Source: Armigeres subalbatus
Lineage: Eukaryota; Arthropoda; Insecta; Diptera; Culicidae
Reading direction: 5' to 3'
Length of the DNA stretch: 64,000 nt
NCBI RefSeq assembly: GCF_024139115.2
Contig: NC_085140.1
Coordinates: 416,714,283 to 416,778,282, forward strand
In this document: one piece after another, positions 22,594-32,870 of the stretch
Layout: each line of letters begins with the position of its first letter
Numbering within the stretch: the stretch's first letter is position 1
Notes under the pieces: model-generated
What the model saw: only the letters and a program-made list of their open reading frames with translations
Database searches by the model: none
What the model was told of the DNA's origin: nothing
Translations under genes and position numbers: made by a program

Positions 22594-22875
22594 CTTCTTC
22601 TTATCGGCATTACATCCCCACACTGGGACAGAGCCGCCTCGCAGCTTAGTGTTCATTAAGCACTTCCACAGTTATTAACTGCGAGGTTTCTAAGCCAGGT
22701 TACCATTTTTGCATTCGTATATCGTGAGGCTAGTACGATGATACTTTTATGCCCAGGGAAGTCGAGACAATTTCCAATTCGAAAATTACCTAGACCGGCA
22801 CCGGGAATCGAACCCAGCCACCCTCAGCATGGTCTTGCTTTTTAGCCGCGCCTCTTACCGCACGGCTAAGGAGGG
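22594..22875 (-). mobile_element. Feilai: Feilai-type tRNA-related SINE
   Basis: On the minus strand the element starts with a tRNA-like head (A-box region near 22855, B box GGGTTCGATTCCCGG near 22805), followed by a tRNA-unrelated body (CCCAGGGAAGTCGAGACAA on the plus strand) and ends in AAGAAGAAG-type repeats at 22594. It is flanked by an exact 11-bp repeat CCGATACACGT (22583-22593 and 22876-22886), the target duplication. Feilai is the well-known SINE of Aedes aegypti. It depends on a LINE for mobility and encodes no protein. Confidence 0.9.
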
Positions 22876-22886
22876 CCGATACACGT

Positions 22887-25104
22887 ATTCCATACCAAAG
22901 TCAGCTGTTAAGTCGTGTCCAGTGCGTATTGTTATTTCCCACTACGAAATTCTGATATTATAATAAAACTGGAAAACAACGCGTACTGAACATCCTTTTG
23001 TACTGTTTTTGATCAACGACGCCTTTTCAATTTCAATGGTAAGTAACTGTTAAGCCTCCATTGCAAAAAAAACTTCATCATGAAGCAAGTTTTAGGTACC
23101 CCACTTGAACTTGATTTGATCCCGCCAAGTGTCTTGTCATCGTTTGCACAAATTATGTAACTTTCGGGTACCAAGCGTGAAAGTCGCTAAAAACTGGTTT
23201 GTGATCCCAGGCCCAGCTTTGCGTTTATTTTATCTCATCGACACGTTTTCGTCCAGCGAGTAAAATCTGTACGCGGTATTCAATAGCTGCATGTCCACTG
23301 TCCATTATCCCAGCAATTAAGATTATTACTTCATTTCACATGGGATCAACAGAGGAAAGACCTCAGTTTTTCGATGTAACTCTTCTTGTTGTCTTTTTTC
23401 GGAGTTTGAATCACCCAACTAGCTCATTGCTGCCTCTCAACTGAGTGCTTCCTCACCAATTTACCATTAATGTATTCGCATACCATGTGGTGACTAACAT
23501 GGCCGTATCTATGGATGAAGAAGACGAGAAATTCGAATACAGCTTTGAAGCCTCGCTGAGCCAAGAGAGACCGTCACCATTTCAAGTGAAAGTAAAATCT
23601 GGCACTATCAACGCCATAAAACTGACCGCCGCCACTAGCACCGTGTTTGCGTAGTAACACATTTTAGGTGGCTGGATTCCTAACATTGCACAATGGACAA
23701 TTCAAGAAAGATGATATAGCGTGTTGCTAATTTATTTATTTTTTCGCACCTACCATCTTCGCTTGGTCACCTAATACACTAAATTGACTATCCAAATATA
23801 TAATTATATTGATCATAAACTATACAACTATACTCCATTCTACAGGTAACGACTATTAATTGCCGAATCAGGATTTCATCCATAGTGTTTTAGAATACTT
23901 CCAGAATTTCAAGCCATATTTGTTCCAAAATGTAAATCTAATCGATAGTGACTATTAAAATAAAATAGATTAAAGTCTAGCTATGATTGAAACTAGTTAT
24001 GGTTATGATGGAATCAGATATCATATAGCTTATAAATTTATCATTATGTAATTTTGACACTTCGTATGATGTATATTGACTATCCAATGTGTTGTGAATT
24101 TATGTCAGAAAAAAAGGTTTCCTATGATAACTTTCTGTCGTCGTTAAAGCGCCACTATTTTCGTTTTTAGCAAAACCCTACTTCGAACCCAAAACAAACC
24201 ATTCCATCCGGTAGGTTTTTATAAACTGTCTTTCTCCTCAGCCCTAGTGAAAGATGAGTTTGCAGATTGAAGGCGACCCAATGATTCGAACTACACGCGT
24301 TCGACACGTCACTTTCATCAACAGTTCAAATTACTTCATCAGGCATATGTCGTCCCGATCAAGCATATTAGGGGATAGTAGTCAAAACTGAGATAGCATG
24401 GTAACTATTGTTTTTCGAAATATACGTCGATAGCATCAACAAATTTGGTAAGAAAACTCGACAAACAAAAGCAGTCTCACTGCTGAGTACCTTCCTCTAG
24501 TAGGTATCAACCTATTCACGTTTCAGTCATCATTAACCTCGTCTTCGAAATGCGAAGAAGTGATGACAATAAATCTAGCGAACTGCGTGAGGTTTGGTTT
24601 ACACCAGGAAGGAAAACAGGCCACACAGCAAACCCGATATGGCGTGCACCTTTTTGGATGCACACATCTCCATCGAACCGGCCGGCGCTTTTTCCGACGA
24701 CTTTGATTGGGAGTGCCGAGCCGGATCAGCCGGATGGATTATCCACACTACCGATGGGAAATTTTGCCCCAATGAAATGTAACGGTGTTTCGGAATCATG
24801 CGGCAGCACCCATTATAATGTATCACAACAGTAGAGCGCGGCGAAAGATTAGTTTACAGTTTTGATTATTGGGCGACGGTGCAACAAAAACAAAACAACA
24901 ACCCAAACCAATGTTTCATCATGTTTACTATGCCCGTGGGGTGCCCCGTAGAAGGTTTTGTTTTAATTAACGCAATGCGTTTGGATTTTGATAGGCGATG
25001 CTTCGGGCAAAAGTCATTGTCTCCTATATATTAGGGTGAATTGGGGCAATATTATCATTGGATAACAAACTGGTTTTATATACTGGTAGAAGACGAAGAA
25101 GCTT
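22887..25104. other. No gene recognised
   Basis: Plain AT-rich sequence of about 2.2 kb. Short frames at 23445-23654 and 24550-24834 have no recognisable domain. Possibly intronic. Confidence 0.35.
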
Positions 25105-25406
25105 TCCGGGTAGACGATAATAGCTCATATAACAGTAAAACGTAATATTGATAACAAAACATGATATGAACTTGTTTGAAATAAGAGTAAAAATAACAAG
25201 CGAAATATCATAAAAATATCAGGTTTTGCCATTAACAAAAACTTATCAATATTTTGAGCTATTAGTTTGTTCTTGTTAATAGCAAAACTTGATATTTTTA
25301 TGATATTTCCATGAAAATTTTTGCCATTTTCGCATGTTATTTTTACTCTTATTTCAAACAAGTAATATCATGTTTTGTTATCAATATCACGACTTCTACC
25401 CGGGTT
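25105..25406. mobile_element. Foldback MITE with ~110-bp arms
   Basis: The left arm from 25143 (AATATTGATAACAAAACATG ... AATATCATAAAAATATCA ... TTAACAAAAAC) pairs with the right arm to 25387. The outer ends carry CCGGGTAG (25107-25114) and CTACCCGGG (25396-25404). A relative with the same layout and the same terminal CCCGGGTAG/CCTGGGTAG motif lies in both 10-kb copies (about 48080-48377 and 58160-58459). Confidence 0.75.
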
Positions 25407-27379
25407 GTGGTAAAGTTCCATATAAATACAAAATAGATTTGATCTCATATTCATGCTGCTCAGTATATCGAGGGAAGGTTCTTAAAGTAGAGGGTAGCTG
25501 GAAGGTGTTTAAGGGACCGCACTTTCTTCAGCGGTTTATCGATCGGTGTCAGTATTGTCAGTTCGTTTCAGCGTAGGCCGTAGGCCCGTAGGGTCCTTTT
25601 CAATTGCGACATTAAAATTTGATGAAATATCTCTTCCCCGTGAAAACTTGATGTGGCTGAGGGCTTGGAAATACACCGGCACTGAATCAAGTGACGGAAA
25701 CAAATGGGATAGTGCTAACTCGTCTAATGACAAGTGAAGACATTTCACTAAAAGCTCTACAGAATTTTGTAAACATAGTAGTTTTTGAAAATGTATAAAT
25801 GAGGGATTTCTGAGTTTACGCTTAATCTGCCAACTATCCCATTTAAAAACAATTTATTTAAACTTTTTAAACAGTATTCTGCCCTCACTAACCCTATAGT
25901 ATGGACGTTGTTTCCTTTGCGTGCTGCTTTTGTTTTGTTCAACATGCTATCGCTAGGTCGGTCGGTCGGTTACTACTTTCGGATTCAAGCACGTAAAAAG
26001 CAAATTAAATGTGGGTAGGTGATGTATCGTAAGTGTGGGGCTAGAGAAATAGTCGGAACAGAGTTGTCAGCCAGCAATCAATGGTTAATGGGCTGTTCTA
26101 TGATCTCTGAATGCCGAACGAATGGTACAGTTTAGAGATGATGCGAGGTTTTCCATAGAGTTGTGAGTCCCATGTCATTGAGCATTGGTCTCACGTTTCG
26201 AATGAGTTTTTACAATGTCGTTAATTTTATTATGTGCAAATCATGCCCTAGAAAATTTTCAAAGACGAAACAGTTAAAACTAGTTGGTTAAAACATACCT
26301 GACTGACAAGGTTGTTAACAATGATGTACGAAATCATTGAAAGTTGCTCAAATCAATGTCAATCCAATGCTCGATATGTAAATTTTATATTTAGGAGAGT
26401 GCGGGCCGAGTGGCTTTTGTGAAAATTCTTGTGGGCGCAGTGACGACATCCATACTGATGATTTTGTACCGACGTAATTTCTGGTGTTTTTGTGTTACCG
26501 TTTGTAAAGGAGAAATTTGTTGTGGTTTTTCGGCGCTAGTAAGTATATTTATGTAATTTTAAAGTAGTATTTGTAACACGAAAAATTTACATCCGATTTC
26601 TAAAAACTTGGTACGCTGGAAAGGGTATTCAAAATCTTACAAAATGTTGCAACAGTTTCTAGAGTAACCTTGCTTTTGTGTTTGTAAATCGTGATTGTTC
26701 TCGAAAACATCCATTGGGGAAGGTTGGCAGAATTTTATGTGTGCTGGTTTGCCGAGTTGTAAATTTAGTAAATGCCAATCAACACAAATGTTGACCGATT
26801 CCGCAATAAAAGCAACATTGAATGAAGAGAAAACGATATCAAAAATAAGGGTACAAACCTGGCCAACCTACTCTAGCCCTGGGGTTTGCTGGACGATTTT
26901 TTCTGCCGCATTTGTTTGTTCATAACTTTTTACAGAAATATTTTTTCATCGATGAAAAAAATCCCAAATATGCTCAAGACACGTATGTTTATAACAGCGG
27001 AAACCGTATTTCAAAAAGTCTAATCAGAATGAGTTATTCCGAAAGAAAAGAAAAACTCGGCCAACTAGCTCCGGTTTCGCCAACTGCCCATGCAAACATA
27101 ACAATCTCGAAAATATTTTAAGAAAGATGAAGCTATAGAAAAAAATCGTAGCAAGTATGAGACTCTGCAAACCGGCAGTAAAATTACGAACAAGATGCAA
27201 TAATAAATGGCATACTGCGAGCTTGGATAGTAAAGACCTTCCATTAAGGATGAACTTTTCGGTCAATTTTGTTCCACCTCAAGCATCCGAAAGATATTCA
27301 ATTTACAAAAAAAAAAAAATAACAGCGGTGGAGGTTGGTACTCGGATACTGATGGCTTTTCCGCAAACGTGACCTTTAA
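25407..27379. other. No gene recognised
   Basis: About 2 kb of mixed sequence with short frames only. GGTCGGTCGGTC repeats at about 25960 are a trivial microsatellite. Confidence 0.35.
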
Positions 27380-27455
27380 GTGGTCTTGTTGTGTAGGGGC
27401 TATCACGCCTATCTAGAGAGTAGGAGGTTGAGAGTTCGAGTCCCTCCAGTGAATT
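27380..27455 (+). repeat. tRNA-like segment (SINE head or tRNA pseudogene)
   Basis: The stretch has a B-box consensus match AGAGTTCGAGTCCC preceded at tRNA-like distance by an A-box-like TGTGTAGGGGC. The 5' GTGG...TTG and 3' CTCCAGTG do not form a complete acceptor stem, and T-rich DNA follows. It is more likely a tRNA-derived repeat than a working tRNA. Confidence 0.35.
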
Positions 27456-27890
27456 CTTTTTCGCAAATTTCTTATCAATTAGTCCATTTCGAAACATGTG
27501 CTGTGCATATGCACAGCCAAGATGTTGAACAAAAAAATGATTTGCTATTGACTACAGCCGCCACTAAATTGCCACAGACGCCATCGTTGTGAAAGATTTT
27601 TCTGTATAGCAACCTCGCTTTGGTTGCTACCTACGCACATTCTTTCGATTTAATTTCCTGCCACAACATCCGCCGACGTTGCTGCGCCGTCATGTCCACT
27701 CTCCGTAAAATCTTGTTCGAACTAAGGATTAGAGCCATCGAACCCCGACGTGTTTCGGCAAAGGTGTGGTTCAACATATAATGATCTTGTGTTAATTATT
27801 GAAATTTCTTTTGACGTAGGATTACGTCTTTCGGGAAGATAGGAGGTTCATTCTGCAGATTCAAATTTGAGACCATCACGAAAAGTGGTC

Positions 27891-28084
27891 GAGGGCCCCT
27901 CGAGGGGATTAGCGGTAAGAAGCAAGACCACGTTGAGGGTGGCTGGGGTCGATTCCCAATGCTGGTCTAGGCAATTTTCGGTTTGGAAATTGTCTTGACT
28001 GCAAAAATGGTAACTTGGCTTAGAAACCTTGCGGCTTAGCAACTGTAGAAATGCTGAATGAACACTAAGCAGCGAAGAAAGACG
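27891..28084 (+). mobile_element. Feilai: Feilai-type SINE, 194 bp, diverged
   Basis: Plus-strand order: tRNA-like head ending in the B-box remnant GGGGTCGATTCCCAAT, then the Feilai body (GGTCTAGGCAATTTTCGG, GGTAACTTGGCTTAGAAACC, AATGAACACTAAGCAGCG). It ends at AAGAAAGACG. It is bounded by a perfect 13-bp direct repeat ACGAAAAGTGGTC (27878-27890 and 28085-28097). The head lacks a good A box, so the copy is 5'-decayed. Confidence 0.87.
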
Positions 28085-28097
28085 ACGAAAAGTGGTC

Positions 28098-28690
28098 AGG
28101 AAGTATGGGCGAATATCTCAGCCATCTTCTAACCGACGAACTCTTGAAAATTTCACCCAACTATTAAAAATAGTATGTTGAAAGCGTTAAAGTATTGAAA
28201 AATTGAATTTCGTCGGGCACTGCAGAAAATCGGTAAATTAACCAATTCCATATGTGCATCGCAAGTACAGACATCACAATTGTGCAACTTACGGTCAGGG
28301 TTTTAATCCTCAGTTCAATTACGATATCACGGAGATCGAACACGAGGGCCGATTGTCTCAACGATGATGCCGGTGGCAGCAGTTCCAGCAGAAAGTGAAT
28401 CATCCAGAGGCCGTTGCCAACAACAGCAACACTTACTTAAGAGAAATTCCACACAATATTCGGACCATCGTTTGGTTATTAAAAAAACTCAAAGGTGCAG
28501 CCCAATCGGGTTGTACGCAAAAGTGACGTTGAACTACGTAGCAGTATGTAATTTGCAGGTTTTTGGCCTTTCCTGTTCGATGAGACAAAAGCAAGCATTT
28601 CAAGCGAAGGGTGAATTTGTTTTCGTTGATTATCCTGCGCTCCTGAGATAGAGTGAGAATTATGAACCCTGGTGATGTATACAATTTTTA
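28098..28690. other. No gene recognised
   Basis: AT-rich, short frames only. At 28691 the sequence GACCAACATTTGAAAAGGAC, preceded by TA, equals the left end of the TA-MITE family at 44252. Its other end is not found nearby. Confidence 0.4.
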
Positions 28691-29071
28691 GACCAACATT
28701 TGAAAAGGACGATAAAAATAAAATTTTCAAAAATTCGAGGATGAACAACTTTCTTGAGCGATCACATATCCAAATTATTAATTGATAAAAACTCGCAGAG
28801 AGTAAACATCGTTCGATAATTGCATTTTGATTCGTAGCATTGGTAAACGCTACTTTTGAACTTATTTTCCTACATAACACCAAAACCGAATGCCAAACAC
28901 CCGATTGAACTTCATTGTTGACTTTAAATTGGTATTAGTTAGATTTACTTTAAAATAATAATTTTGTGTTTATTAGCAATCGATATTATGCAACAAAATT
29001 AAAACTTCCGTGATCATTTTTCAAGGTTTCCACAGATCTGAAAAATGTATCCGCAGTACAAATAACACGTA

Positions 29072-29268
29072 CACTCGATTCTTTTTTTACACGGGGGATG
29101 CGTTCCGTGTAAAAAAAGTTTTCAGTTCAAAATTTAAAAATCCGTGTAAAAAAAGTTTTATGATTTCTCGACGAATCATGCAAAATGAAGCAACTTTGCA
29201 AAAATTTTGTATGGGATTTTTTTTACACGGCCGTGTAAAAAAAATCCGTGTAAAAACAGAATCGGGTG
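29072..29268. mobile_element. TA-flanked MITE A (TIR CAC.CGATTCT..TTTTACACGG)
   Basis: Left end CACTCGATTCTTTTTTTACA and right end TGTAAAAACAGAATCGGGTG are inverted copies. The element is preceded by TA (29070-29071) and followed by TA (29269-29270). The interior repeats 'CCGTGTAAAAAAA' several times. No ORF. A 2-bp TA duplication fits Tc1/mariner-type or related transposition. Confidence 0.8.
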
Positions 29269-29270
29269 TA

Positions 29271-29464
29271 CAGTCAAACCTCCATGAGTCGATGTTCTAT
29301 GACTTGATATCGACTCATGGAATCAAATTATTCCATATCAAAAAATATTTTCTGGGTTACTGTGATGGTCCCTCCGAAGAGCTTTCCAAAGATTTCCTAT
29401 TCCACATCTCGATATTTCCATGAGTCGATGGTCCCTTCAATATCGACTCATGGAGGTTTGACTG
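29271..29464. mobile_element. TA-flanked MITE B (TIR CAGTCAAACCTCCATGAGTC)
   Basis: The 194-bp element begins CAGTCAAACCTCCATGAGTC and ends GACTCATGGAGGTTTGACTG, a 23-bp TIR, with TA at 29269-29270 and 29465-29466. It shares its left TA with MITE A's right TA, so one inserted at the other's target duplication. A diverged relative lies at about 41563-41690. Confidence 0.9.
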
Positions 29465-29940
29465 TACTATCAAAGCGTTCGCCACTACAAACCACGTGGT
29501 AATTAAATTTTCAAAATTATCAAAGTAGCTTTTTTGCTGCAAGTATGTTTTTTTAGGCGACTAACTGGCGCTTATTTTTGGTTCCGACGAAAAATAAGCG
29601 GATGAATAGATTTTTTTATGCGCGGTATAATATTGTGTCTTGCAACAAAATGACAACTTTCGTGATCGTTTTCCAAGGTTCTCATAGATGTAAAAAATTT
29701 TATCCGCAGTACAAATAGCACGTGCTATCAAAGCATTCATCATCACAATCCACCACGTGTCGATCAAATTTTCGAAAATATCAAAGTAGCTTTTTTTAGG
29801 CGAATATCTGGCGCTCATTTTCTGTTGCGATTAAAAATAAGCAAATTGCCGATGACAATTCGCCTACTTTCAGACCTGAGAAGTTATCAAATGATAATTT
29901 GAATAATTATCGTATGAGAATGATTCAGCACAACCCTGGC

Positions 29941-30419
29941 TGAAAGCGTAGCGCTGCAACCATCACCGACGCAAACTGGAACAGAGACTAAGCAGAGTAA
30001 GCACCCGCCACTAAGTCAGTCTAAGCCCTCGGTGGCTCATTACAGAAAAGTCCATCGTGAAAGCTGGTCAACGGCGTTTGGTGGTCATCCTATGGAAGAT
30101 GTCAGAGTAGACGCGAAAAAGAAGTTTGACAGTTAATTGATAATAATTATTATTCCTTCACGGGAGTTGCGTCCGAATTTGCGTTTACTCCGGCAGACTC
30201 CTAGGAATCAGCAAAAACGAGCCGAATAAAGTTTCCCAGAACGCATCCACTGCAGCAGCGAAGAAGATTCTGAGTCTCTCTACTGGCATCAATAGACGTA
30301 AGGGAGAAGCTGCCGTCAAACGCCCCTAAGCTTTCGAGAGAAAACGCGCGTGCAAGTTAGCAGAAACGAACTGCACCAGCTAAAAGCCCTGTAAGTTGCA
30401 TTGATTTAACGTCTATGCT
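29941..30419. other. No gene recognised
   Basis: A less AT-rich stretch with many in-frame stops; nothing recognisable. The sequence does not resemble the flanking module. Confidence 0.3.
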
Positions 30420-30600
30420 GGCTTGAGGTCTCCAGTTGGCCTTGTGAACAAAGGCGCAGAATTTGGAGATGGTGAGATCGATTCTCGATCCGATCTAGGA
30501 TGTTTTCGGGTGGGAAACATTCTCGACACCCTGGGCATAGTTAGTGTATACATTGACATTGCCACACAAGATACAACAATACAAGATAACGCAAAGGCGG
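30420..30600 (+). mobile_element. Feilai-like SINE, diverged
   Basis: It contains a B-box-like GAGATCGATTCTCGATCC, followed by the body GGGAAACATTCTCGACACCC and TGGGCAT. This is the same order as in the SINEs at 22594 and 27891 (GACTTCCCTGGGCAT-type body). A target duplication was not found, so the ends are approximate. Confidence 0.5.
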
Positions 30601-30800
30601 GCATAGAAAGCTTTCAATTAATAACTAAAGAAATGCTGATAGATTACTAAGTTGAAAAGCAGGCCAAGTTCCAGTTGGAATGTAGTGCTATGGAAGAAGA
30701 AGTTTGCCATGCACTTACGAGGTCGACTGATTCACCGAAACCGATTGCTAAACTGTTAGCAAGTTTTCAATAGTAAATATTATCATACATAAATATTGTA

Positions 30801-30965
30801 ACACACTGGAGTCGGTTTTCACGCGGAGAATTTGTGCCGCGTAAATTGAAACAACGTAAAAAACCGCATAAATCCCAAAATATGTCTGAATAAACCCCGT
30901 AATTTGAGAAAAAATCGCGTAAAAAGCGATTCGTGTAAAAAAACGCGTAAAAATCGACTTTAGTG
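30801..30965. mobile_element. TA-flanked MITE related to MITE A
   Basis: Left end CACTGGAGTCGGTTTTCACG and right end CGTAAAAATCGACTTTAGTG are imperfect inverted copies with TA outside each. The interior is rich in 'CGCGTAAAAA' words, like the element at 29072. Confidence 0.65.
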
Positions 30966-31128
30966 TACATTGGGTATGAAGCGTTGACTCTTCCTTGATC
31001 GAATGGTCCAAGAAAATTGAAAATCCATCCAGAAACGGCTGAGATATGACCGATCAAAGTCTATCATATTTTCGTGACGTTTTTCGATTTTTTGCAATCG
31101 TAAAGTGTACCCCAATATAGAAAAGACA

Positions 31129-31144
31129 GACGTAGTTCTACGTC
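31129..31144. repeat. 16-bp perfect palindrome GACGTAGTTCTACGTC
   Basis: Arms GACGTAG / CTACGTC around TT. It may be a protein-binding site or part of a repeat; there is no further support. Confidence 0.4.
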
Positions 31145-31389
31145 AAAAAATGGTTCATTTCAGGACCAACATTTTATGAGAAGAAAGTGTTGATTGCGTC
31201 GTATGCGACCTTGGGACATCAGTGGCTGTACTAAAAATGTATTGTAGATGGTGGCAACTTAGCTGGAAATCATCGTGTGACTGTCGAGTAGTAGTCAAGT
31301 GAATTTTTTACGGAAGTTTCGGATTATCGTTTGGTTGCTATGAGCAATCGAAAAGGCGTATTGTGGATTCAAAAACGGTTATTTGCAGA

Positions 31390-31995
31390 TCTACCATTTA
31401 ACACCTACCATTTAGCACGAGAGAAGGTAGAGCCGAAGAATTTTCTTCAAATTGCAAAACAGCTGCTTGACGACGGCAGAAAGTAGGAGTTGGTAACAGT
31501 GGAAGCGCTCGTCGGAGGGAGACGCTGCAAAAATTTAATCATCGAGTGGCTGACGTTGGCGTCTATAGCAGTGAAGTGGAATTTTCTTTCTCTGATTTTC
31601 TGCGTGCGTGATATGAAAACCTCTCCCTTCTGTGAGCTTCGCTGGGGTCCTGAAAAGGGAAGTTACTTCCTCGTTAATGTTCACTTGGAGCTGGTGTACT
31701 TGGAGACGGCTTTGGTTCCCTCTGTTCACGATGCTCATCGGCTGCAAATCACGTGCATACGTCAGCGGGATACGCTGCAAAAATTAATTAGCATGGATGC
31801 GCGCTTGTTATTTTGCAACCAAAGTCAGAATATTGAGAGAAAATTTAGCTTAGCAGCTACTGACGTCTTCCACGCGAATAAACGTTTGCAACGTCCCGGA
31901 CTTGCGCCCGCTTCTAATTCTGCTGCTGTGGTTTCCACTTCTGTTGCTTGTCGCCCTTGGTGGCCGGATCGGTCGCTGGAAAGTGCCTAAGCGCA
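31390..31995 (+). repeat. Reiterated 5'-UTR-like segment of a Jockey-clade element
   Basis: Words such as AGTGAAGTGGAATTTTCT, GAGTGGCTGACGTTG and GAGGGAGACG(C/T)TG recur in this order here and again at about 33000-33190 and about 33540-33700. A shorter echo occurs at about 31740-31800. It precedes the ORF1 start region at about 32000, which suggests a retrotransposon 5' UTR with multiple copies. Confidence 0.5.
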
Positions 31996-32250
31996 CTGCT
32001 CTTGGAAGCGTGGGTAACCCCTCCAAGCAGCTTTTGCAGAGCAATGTGTTCTCTCCGTAGCCACTTAATGACGCTGGCAATCCGCCGATAAAGAGGAAGA
32101 AGCAGCAATCGCAGCTGCCGCAGGTGCAACCGGACAGGAAGGAGAAGTGCCCGCCCGTGTTTGTGAAGGGTGTTCCGCGGCGCCAGTTGTGCCAGTTTGG
32201 TCGTCAGATCCCGACACGACCACACAAGCGAAGAGAGTGGTGGACGACGG
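31996..32250 (+). pseudogene. Jockey-clade retrotransposon ORF1, N-terminal fragment
   Basis: One plus-strand frame reads 'GNPSKQLLQSNVFSP', then a stop, then 'NDAGNPPIKRKK' and 'QPDRKEKCPPVFVKGV'. The basic stretch followed by 'CPPVFVKG' is typical just upstream of the RNA-binding part of Jockey-type ORF1 proteins. The reading ends at about 32230 where a tRNA-like repeat begins. Neither zinc knuckles nor the rest of ORF1 are present. Confidence 0.55.
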
Positions 32251-32254
32251 AGGT

Positions 32255-32345
32255 CCTTCGTAGCTTAGTAGGGAAAGCACCTGTCATGCGAACTGGGGTC
32301 GTGGGATCAAACCCCACCGAAGGGGTGGTTACCCTCCAATACACG
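32255..32345 (+). mobile_element. tRNA-derived SINE head between Jockey ORF1 and ORF2 fragments
   Basis: The sequence has a good A box (TAGCTTAGTAGG) and B box (GGGATCAAACCCC) at tRNA spacing. A 6-bp acceptor-like stem CCTTCG / CGAAGG brackets them, and the D arm GCTT/AAGC pairs. The anticodon stem is imperfect and no tail is obvious. It is a tRNA-derived repeat or tRNA pseudogene, not confidently a functional tRNA. Confidence 0.5.
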
Positions 32346-32369
32346 ACTATGAAATGGGCCAATAAGGCC

Positions 32370-32870
32370 GCACTATCTTGGCTTGACCCTCGACAGCAAG
32401 CTTATTTTCCGGCAACAGGTTGACAAGACGGTGACAAAGTGTAACGTCTTGTTAAAACTACTGTACCCTTTAATCAACCGTCGGTCGTCATTGTCCTTGA
32501 AAAATAAGCTTGCTGTCTACAAGCAAATCATCCTCCTTGTGATCGAATACGGCATGCCGGTGTGGAAGAGCTGCGCTAAAAGCCACCACCTCAAACTTCA
32601 ACGGGTCTAAAAGAAATTCCTGAGGATGATCCTCAACATCCCTCCCAGGACAAGAACATCCGAGGTCCACCGTCTGGCCGGGATAAAATCTTACATGAAC
32701 GCTTTGGTGAGTGTAAAGAGAAGTTTAGGGCTCGTTGCACCTTCTCGGACCAAGAAGCGATTAGGGCGCTTGTTCCAATCTAAGTTATCAAATTATTATT
32801 GTAAATATTAGTGTAAATAGTTAGTTAGGTTATCAAATTTTAAATTACATTTAAATTAATTTAAATAAAC
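32370..32870 (+). pseudogene. Jockey-clade ORF2 C-terminus and 3' UTR
   Basis: Translation gives 'TLDSKLIFRQQVDKTVTKCN', 'LLYPLINRRSSLSLKNKLAV', 'IEYGMPVW', a stop, then 'KKFLRMILNIPPRTRTSEVH'. This is the characteristic thumb/C-terminal stretch of Jockey elements. The intact counterpart in the window reads 'CLYPLINRKSKLCLKNKLLI'. A short AT-rich 3' UTR ends in an A-rich tail at about 32870. Together with the ORF1 fragment it marks one element with a large internal deletion. Confidence 0.75.

Larger units (their letters stand above)
28985..29835 (+). repeat. Local direct duplication (copies ~28985-29590 and ~29630-29835)
   Basis: Both copies share, in order, GCAACAAAAT, TTTCCAAGGTT-like sequence, TATCCGCAGTACAAATA, CTATCAAAGC, ATCAAAGTAGCTTTTTT and a final TGGCGCT.ATTTT. 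The first copy carries MITEs A and B between ACACG and CTATCAAAGC. The second reads GCACGTGCTATCAAAGC with nothing inserted, a built-in empty site. Confidence 0.8.
28691..29940 (+). repeat. Diverged copy of the 47.3-49.6 kb module
   Basis: Blocks match the 10-kb unit in order. 'AATTCGAGGATGAACAAC...CACATATCCA' (about 28730) matches about 47336. 'TTGAACTTCATTGTTGAC' with 'AAATTGGTATTAG' (about 28904) matches about 49428. 'CCTGAGAAGTTATCAA.TGATAAT' (about 29875) matches about 49550, followed by 'ATGATTCAGCACAACC'. The 1.78-kb TIR element of the 10-kb unit is absent here, so this copy shows the state before that insertion. The middle holds locally duplicated sequence with two MITEs. Confidence 0.65.

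Noticed and set aside
27380..27455. Functional tRNA gene
   Set aside because: Only the B box is strong; no complete acceptor stem.
32255..32345. Functional tRNA gene
   Set aside because: A and B boxes are good but the anticodon stem is imperfect and it is embedded between retrotransposon fragments; a tRNA-derived repeat is more likely.
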